Assembly (NCBI GenBank): GCA_934394565.1
Contig: CAKRQV010000019.1
Span: 1 to 44,792 of the forward strand
Length of the DNA: 44,792 nucleotides
DNA from: an uncultured Lachnospiraceae bacterium
Lineage (GTDB): Bacteria; Bacillota; Clostridia; Lachnospirales; Lachnospiraceae
Direction of reading: 5' to 3'
In this document: positions 39,751 through 44,792 of the stretch, one piece after another
How positions within the stretch are numbered: the stretch's first letter is position 1
Layout: each line of letters begins with the position of its first letter
Translations under genes and position numbers: made by a program
The notes under the pieces: model-generated
The model's database searches: none
Seen by the model: the letters and a program-made list of their open reading frames with translations, nothing else
What the model was told of the DNA's origin: nothing

Positions 39751-42700
39751 ATGAAAAAGAATCTCAAAAGATGGCTGGCTCTGTTACTCGCGATCACAAT
39801 GATCGTAACAAGTGGCGCTTTCACGAACCTGACCTATCTGCGCGCAACAGATAGCGAGACTCCGGAAGCCGCTGCATCCGCAGAGACACAGCAGGAGACC
39901 AAGACTGAGGAGAAAGAAAAAGAGAAAAAACAGGAAGTCAAGGTCGAGGCCAAGGACGACAAGGCTGCCGAAGAGGCAAAGAAAGCCGAGGAAGCAGCTA
40001 AAGCAAAAGCCGAGGCCGAAGCAAAAGCAGAAGAGCAGAAGAAAGCAGAGGAAGCAGCCAAAGCCGAAGAACAGAAAAAGGCAGAGGAAGCAGCCAAAGC
40101 CGATGAGCAGAAAAAGGCTGAAGAAGCAGCCAAAGCTGACGAGCAGAAAGCAAAAGAATCTGCAACTACAGAGGAAGCTCAGAAATCCAATGAGGAAACC
40201 AAAACAGAAGAAACTGTAGCTCCGGTAGAAACTGCCCAGGAGGGTCAGAAAGCAGAGGAATCCGCAAAGGAAGAAAATAAAGAGCAGACCTACGACATCA
40301 CCATCAAAGAGCCGGGCAAAGACGGCGGCTCCATCAAAGCATGGATCGATGACGAAGGTAAGTCAGACGTTTCCTTTAAAGACGGCAAATATGTGAAAGA
40401 GATCAAAGAAGGACAGACATTCCACTTTGAGATCAAAACTAAAGACGGCTACAGTGTAGATAAAGTCAAAGTCGATGGCGATAAACTCAAAGCCAAATCC
40501 ACCGACAACCATACATACACATATGAGCTGAAAAACGTTAAAGCAAACGAGACACTGAATATTAAATATAAAGAAGAAAAGATCGACGAGACACAGACCC
40601 AGGAAGAAACACCTGCAGCCGACGGCGAACAGTCTGGCAACGACGCTGGTCAGGAAGAAGGATCTTCTGAGGATGGAGATGTACCGCAACAGGAAGAGCA
40701 GCAGCAGGAACAGACTCCGGATGCAGAAGAGCAGGTACAGCCGGAGCAGAGTTTTGTGGTAGAAGAAGCAGTTGAAGCCGCTTATCCGGCATTCCAGTAC
40801 AGCGGAAGCAAAGATGGTGTAACAGCAAATATCTCCGCACCGGAAGGTGTCTTCCCGGAAGGAACAACAGTAGAACTGAAAGCCCTTTCCGCAGATGACA
40901 GAGCAGCCATCGCAGCTGCAGCCGGATGTGAGGCATCAGATGTGCTTGGTCTGGATATCACCTTTAAATATGAAGGAAAAGAAATCCAGCCGACAGGTGA
41001 CGTAAAGGTTTCCTTCTCTGCTGACGAGATCAAGGATGCAGATGAAGCCAGTGTATACCACGTAAATAACGGCGGTTCCGTTGACAAGATCGGCAGCTCC
41101 AAGGACGGTGCCAGCGTGGGTTTTACTGCAGATAGCTTCTCACCGTATGGTGTGGTGCCGCAGTCAAATAACAATGATGTCAGTACGACAGCACTGTCGG
41201 GTGGAAATACAGTAAAAGTCGGAGAATACCTCACACTGACCGGAACGACAAATAACTGTCCTGGATATTGGAGTGGAATATATTGGAGCCAACATTCTGA
41301 TGACTGGTCTTCTTCAAACACTGCATATGCAACGGTAACAGATGGAGTGGTAAGAGGTATAGCTCCAGGGACAGTTACAATTACCCATACGTACTGTACA
41401 GGTACTTGGAATAACGCAAGACATCAGCAGAAAGAAACGATCGTTGTAACGGTAACACCAAAGATCCTTGCTTCTGGTGTGACCCTGACAGGTGCAGATA
41501 CGGTAAAAGCATATGATACAATTACATTGATTCCGGAATTCACACCTACGGGTGCAAGTGCTGTGTTGTCATGGCAGTCTTCTAATACAAGTATTTTGAC
41601 AGTTGATGAGAACGGTATGGTAACAGGTGTGGCAGAAGGAGAAGCTACAGTAATCGTACGTGCACAGGACGCCGATGGTAAGACAATCAGCGCAGAAAAA
41701 TCAATTACAGTTACTGCGGCAACTGAATCCACGGATGATGCGCAGTTCTATTTCCTGAAATCACCGACAAAAGATCCGGATAGCAATGCGTCTGATCAGT
41801 GGGGCGAAAACCTGGGATCTGGAAAAGTAACAACAGCGAATGCGACTTGGTCAAACGATAAAAATATAACATCCAATGTTGCTGGACGTGTAATTGCATG
41901 GCCGTCAGGTTATGAAAATGGTATTGTGCCAAAAACAAGCAACGCATGGCAGACAATTTTTAATTCATATAAAGAAGAGTTGCAGAAGAATCTGTCCTAT
42001 GAGTTAAAGGAAGAAGATGTTGTATCTATTAAACTGATTCCTCATAAGATTTCAAAAAATAATGGAACTACTCCAGACAAACATGTAGACTGTCGAGTAA
42101 GAGTTATTACAAAGGGAGTTCATACGGCACTTTATCTGGTGCAGGATCCAGGACAAACAAATTATTCACAGAAAGAAGCTCAGACTAAAAAGGATGGAGA
42201 CACTACAGCACCAACAGGTGAGTATCCACCACAGAAAAAAGTGGATGGTGTTACATACACTTTCTCTGGATGGTATACAAACGAAAATCTGACAGGTACA
42301 GAAGTAACATTTCCGTATGTATTGAATGAAGATGTGACCTTCTATGCTAAATACACAGCCGGACGTTATGTCAGATATGAACTGAATGGAGGTAGCTGGT
42401 CAAACAGCGGAACGAGTTCTTCATATTTTACAAATGAAGGAACTATGGTCTATGTAGTGAATGATGTCCCGACAAGAGAAGGATATACATTCCTTGGCTG
42501 GAAGTCTTCAGAAAATGCAGAAGATGCAGATCTTTTAACAAAAGACAGTTCACCGTTCAGTATGCCGGATCGTGACGTGACGTTAACTGCACAGTGGGAA
42601 GAAAAAACTTGTAATGCAGGATATAATTTAGTAATTCCTGGAGCTACATGGAGTAATGGTACACCAACATACTTGGAGGAAGCTGGAAAAACTTCTGGAG

Positions 42701-44792
42701 GAGCTCAAAAATATACCTATAAATGGAAATTTGAAAAAGGAGATACTTTTACAGTAACAGATGCAAAACCACAGGCCAAAGGATATGTTTTTGTTGGATG
42801 GTTTGATAAAAAGGGAAATAACGAAAAAGGAATTGCTTATCAGGCTGGAGCAACAGTAGAACATAGCGGAAGAAGTGAACATACATTAGATGCGTTATGG
42901 GTTGGAATTGAAGCCAGTGGAGTGACTCATGTATATGATGGCACTGGATATTCTATTTCTGCAGAAGCAAAATTTAATAAGGGGTCATTGGAAAAAGAAT
43001 ATGTTAATCAGATTGATTCTCAGAACTTAGTCAAGTTCGGAACAATGACATATGAATCATCTTCGGATGATGGTAGAACCTGGAAAAAAGAAAGTGCTAA
43101 TCCTTCATTTACAGATGTAGGTGAATATTTGGTTAAAGCTACTATGCCAGTGACGATAGGTGGTCAGCGTCAAACGCTGACGACAACAGCAAAAGTTATC
43201 ATTACACCGGAAAAGATTACAGTGTCTGATAGCAAGACTGTACCGTATAATGGCGAAACACAGACCTTGACGATTGGTGCAGATAAAGCAACTGGTTTAG
43301 TGCCGGGAGAGACTTTAACTCTGACGAATGCAACGATTAGCGGAAAAGAATTGGGTGACTATACTGAGGTAAGTGTTTACGCATGGTCTGTAGCCAAAAA
43401 AGATGGAACTTCATCTAAAGGTAACTACACGATTGAGGTAAGTGGAAAGTTAAGTATTACAAAGAATACGGATTTTAAATTCCTCAATATTAATGCCCTT
43501 GGCTATGAGGAAACATATGATGCAAACAGTCATACCGGAAGCACGCCGACGACGAATGCGAAAGGTGGAACGACAACATATAACTATTCTATCGATGGCG
43601 GAAAAACTTGGAAAGCTGAGCAGCCGAGTATAACGGATGTAAAAGAGAGTCCAATAACTGTAACTGTAAAAGCAAGCAATCCGAATTATGCAAATGAGCC
43701 GGAAACACAGTATACACTGAAAGTGAACAAGGCAAAAATCAAGGCGCATTTGGAAGCAAGCAAACCGTATACAGGAACCGAACAGAGTATTGATATTGCG
43801 AAAGGAAACATCAGTGGTGTCGTTAAAGGTGAAACTCTGATTCTGACAGGTGCAATTATCAGAGGAACAACTGTCGGTGACTATACAACGGTAGATGGGT
43901 ATAGTTGGTCCGTGGTAAAGGCAGATGGAAAGACAGATTCTACGGATAACTATGAGATAGAGGTAAGCGGAAAACTGACTATTACCTCGAGAAATGATCT
44001 GGAAATCCTGAATGTGGATGCCCTTGGCTACAATGGAACGTATGATGCAAGCAGCCACACCGGAAAGGAGCCGATAACGAATGCGAAGGGTGGAACGACA
44101 AGCTATAGATATTCTATAGATGGTGGAGAAACCTGGACAGATGCACAGCCGAGTGTAACGGATGTAAGGGATGGACTTGTAAACGTAATCGTAGAGGCAA
44201 GTAATCCAAACTATACGAACAAACCGAGAGCACAGTATACACTGAAAGTCAACCCGGTAGCAATTACAGCAACTAAGGAAGACAGTAAGCGTTATACAGG
44301 AACCGAACAGAGCATCAATATTGCAGAGGGAACGATTGATGGTGTGGTTGCAGGCGAAAGACTGACCCTGACAGGAGCAACCATCAGCGGAACAGATGCT
44401 GGTACTTATACGACCGTAGGCGAATACAGCTGGTCTGTGGTAAAGGCGGATGGAACAACGGATTCCACCGGAAACTATACGATCAATGTTACAGGTCAGT
44501 TGACTATTGTTGCCGATGGAGAGTTTAATTTCCTGGATGTGGATGCCCTTGGCTATAATGGAACATATGATGCCAACAGCCATACCGGAAGCGAGCCGAC
44601 AACGAATGAGCAGAGTGGAAATACAACATATAAGTATTCTACCGATGGCGGAGCAACATGGACAGATGCACAGCCGAGTGTAACGGATGTAAGGGATGGA
44701 CTTGTAAACGTAATCGTAGAGGCAAGTAATCCAAACTATACGAACAAACCGAGAGCACAGTATACACTGAAAGTCAACCCGGTAGCAATTAC
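39751..44792 (+). CDS. Giant secreted repeat-rich adhesin, 3' end outside window
   Basis: The frame is open from ATG 39751 (after AAAGGAG) to the window end: 1680 full codons and more. Order of parts: signal peptide (about residues 1-30); Ala/Glu/Lys-rich predicted coiled coil with repeats (about 50-170); a beta-domain (YDITIKEPGKDGG, about 180-270); an acidic Gln/Glu linker; a larger beta-domain (about 340-470); two BIG2-like Ig modules (about 480-655, with AYATVTDGVVRGIAPG and ILTVDENGMVTGVAEG); InlB-B/Listeria-Bacteroides-type repeats (about 830-1045, ending in GYTFLGW and GYVFVGWF); then tandem MBG-like modules from about residue 1150 on, with 175-residue periods. No LPXTG anchor is visible because the end is missing. 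Such proteins bind host mucus or partner cells. Function is inferred from architecture. Confidence 0.88.
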   Translation, partial: MKKNLKRWLALLLAITMIVTSGAFTNLTYLRATDSETPEAAASAETQQETKTEEKEKEKKQEVKVEAKDDKAAEEAKKAEEAAKAKAEAEAKAEEQKKAEEAAKAEEQKKAEEAAKADEQKKAEEAAKADEQKAKESATTEEAQKSNEETKTEETVAPVETAQEGQKAEESAKEENKEQTYDITIKEPGKDGGSIKAWIDDEGKSDVSFKDGKYVKEIKEGQTFHFEIKTKDGYSVDKVKVDGDKLKAKSTDNHTYTYELKNVKANETLNIKYKEEKIDETQTQEETPAADGEQSGNDAGQEEGSSEDGDVPQQEEQQQEQTPDAEEQVQPEQSFVVEEAVEAAYPAFQYSGSKDGVTANISAPEGVFPEGTTVELKALSADDRAAIAAAAGCEASDVLGLDITFKYEGKEIQPTGDVKVSFSADEIKDADEASVYHVNNGGSVDKIGSSKDGASVGFTADSFSPYGVVPQSNNNDVSTTALSGGNTVKVGEYLTLTGTTNNCPGYWSGIYWSQHSDDWSSSNTAYATVTDGVVRGIAPGTVTITHTYCTGTWNNARHQQKETIVVTVTPKILASGVTLTGADTVKAYDTITLIPEFTPTGASAVLSWQSSNTSILTVDENGMVTGVAEGEATVIVRAQDADGKTISAEKSITVTAATESTDDAQFYFLKSPTKDPDSNASDQWGENLGSGKVTTANATWSNDKNITSNVAGRVIAWPSGYENGIVPKTSNAWQTIFNSYKEELQKNLSYELKEEDVVSIKLIPHKISKNNGTTPDKHVDCRVRVITKGVHTALYLVQDPGQTNYSQKEAQTKKDGDTTAPTGEYPPQKKVDGVTYTFSGWYTNENLTGTEVTFPYVLNEDVTFYAKYTAGRYVRYELNGGSWSNSGTSSSYFTNEGTMVYVVNDVPTREGYTFLGWKSSENAEDADLLTKDSSPFSMPDRDVTLTAQWEEKTCNAGYNLVIPGATWSNGTPTYLEEAGKTSGGAQKYTYKWKFEKGDTFTVTDAKPQAKGYVFVGWFDKKGNNEKGIAYQAGATVEHSGRSEHTLDALWVGIEASGVTHVYDGTGYSISAEAKFNKGSLEKEYVNQIDSQNLVKFGTMTYESSSDDGRTWKKESANPSFTDVGEYLVKATMPVTIGGQRQTLTTTAKVIITPEKITVSDSKTVPYNGETQTLTIGADKATGLVPGETLTLTNATISGKELGDYTEVSVYAWSVAKKDGTSSKGNYTIEVSGKLSITKNTDFKFLNINALGYEETYDANSHTGSTPTTNAKGGTTTYNYSIDGGKTWKAEQPSITDVKESPITVTVKASNPNYANEPETQYTLKVNKAKIKAHLEASKPYTGTEQSIDIAKGNISGVVKGETLILTGAIIRGTTVGDYTTVDGYSWSVVKADGKTDSTDNYEIEVSGKLTITSRNDLEILNVDALGYNGTYDASSHTGKEPITNAKGGTTSYRYSIDGGETWTDAQPSVTDVRDGLVNVIVEASNPNYTNKPRAQYTLKVNPVAITATKEDSKRYTGTEQSINIAEGTIDGVVAGERLTLTGATISGTDAGTYTTVGEYSWSVVKADGTTDSTGNYTINVTGQLTIVADGEFNFLDVDALGYNGTYDANSHTGSEPTTNEQSGNTTYKYSTDGGATWTDAQPSVTDVRDGLVNVIVEASNPNYTNKPRAQYTLKVNPVAI
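40045..40152 (+). repeat. Three 36-bp tandem repeats in the adhesin coiled coil
   Basis: Copies at 40045-40080, 40081-40116 and 40117-40152 encode AEEAAKA(E/D)EQKK, a 12-residue repeat. A diverged copy precedes them. Copy number may vary between strains by slippage. Confidence 0.85.
43492..44792 (+). repeat. 525-bp (175-residue) tandem repeats in the adhesin
   Basis: The marker DALGY/NALGY recurs at 43492, 44017 and 44542, exactly 525 bp apart. The last 134 bp of the window (44659-44792) are identical to 44134-44267, while other parts differ, pointing to recent gene conversion or duplication. Each unit joins a domain with YDA(N/S)SHTG and DGGxTW to an MBG-like domain with YTGTEQSI and YSWSVVKADG. 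Confidence 0.9.

Noticed and set aside
40045..40152. Regular 36-bp repeats considered as a CRISPR array
   Set aside because: The copies abut with no spacers and encode an in-frame 12-residue coiled-coil repeat.
43450..44583. A 377-codon open frame antisense to the adhesin repeats
   Set aside because: Its Cys/Ile/Ser-rich repetitive translation mirrors the 525-bp repeat of the sense gene; no ribosome site and no recognisable domain.

Overview
The window comes from a low-to-moderate-GC, Gram-positive gut anaerobe of the Clostridia, most likely family Lachnospiraceae. Four features point there: strong AGGAGG-type ribosome sites throughout, a T-box leader on ileS, an [FeFe]-hydrogenase maturase (HydE), and a clostridial-style type IV filament cluster. 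No rRNA, tRNA, CRISPR array or complete insertion sequence was found.

Layout. 1-2.6 kb: the 3' end of a hybrid histidine kinase faces a minus-strand unit of two very short, mutually similar peptides with their own promoter and an upstream 17-bp palindrome. A C-terminal remnant of an Rpn/PD-(D/E)XK nuclease and a small conserved protein follow. 2.6-8.7 kb: threonine aldolase, a small CxxC protein, a Y-family DNA polymerase with a YolD-like partner, an aminotransferase and HydE. 8.9-16.8 kb: a polar amino-acid ABC transporter (binding protein, permease, ATPase), an SGNH hydrolase, an NSS sodium symporter, a ZIP metal transporter, TrmO and a DEDD exonuclease. 16.8-30.6 kb: housekeeping genes. 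These are a D,D-carboxypeptidase on the minus strand, isoleucyl-tRNA synthetase (type-2-like) behind an Ile-specific T-box, glycogen phosphorylase, a large TPR/repeat/AAA protein of unknown role, RsmA, a DUF1002 secreted protein and a corrinoid adenosyltransferase.

31.1-38.2 kb is a ten-gene minus-strand operon. In order of transcription it holds a degenerate GGDEF membrane protein, an ECF-type sigma factor, a membrane protein that looks like its anti-sigma partner, a transglutaminase-like lipoprotein, PilC, four small single-pass pilin-like proteins and PilT. It has no PilB, no prepilin peptidase and no obvious major pilin, so it is either an accessory locus or an unusual, minimal type IV filament machine with its own regulators. 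38.4-39.3 kb is a complete Rpn-family nuclease gene with a strong internal ribosome site, the arrangement expected for an intragenic antitoxin. From 39.75 kb to the window edge runs a giant secreted, repeat-rich adhesin, cut off by the window.

Most interesting leads: (1) the tandem FLxEYYxxCxxK micropeptides at 1.1-1.5 kb with a promoter and a dyad operator; (2) the self-regulated pilus-like operon; (3) the Rpn gene with an internal start plus an orphan Rpn C-terminal fragment at the other end of the window; (4) the TPR/linear-motif/AAA protein with a degenerate Walker B; (5) two very long intergenic palindromes.
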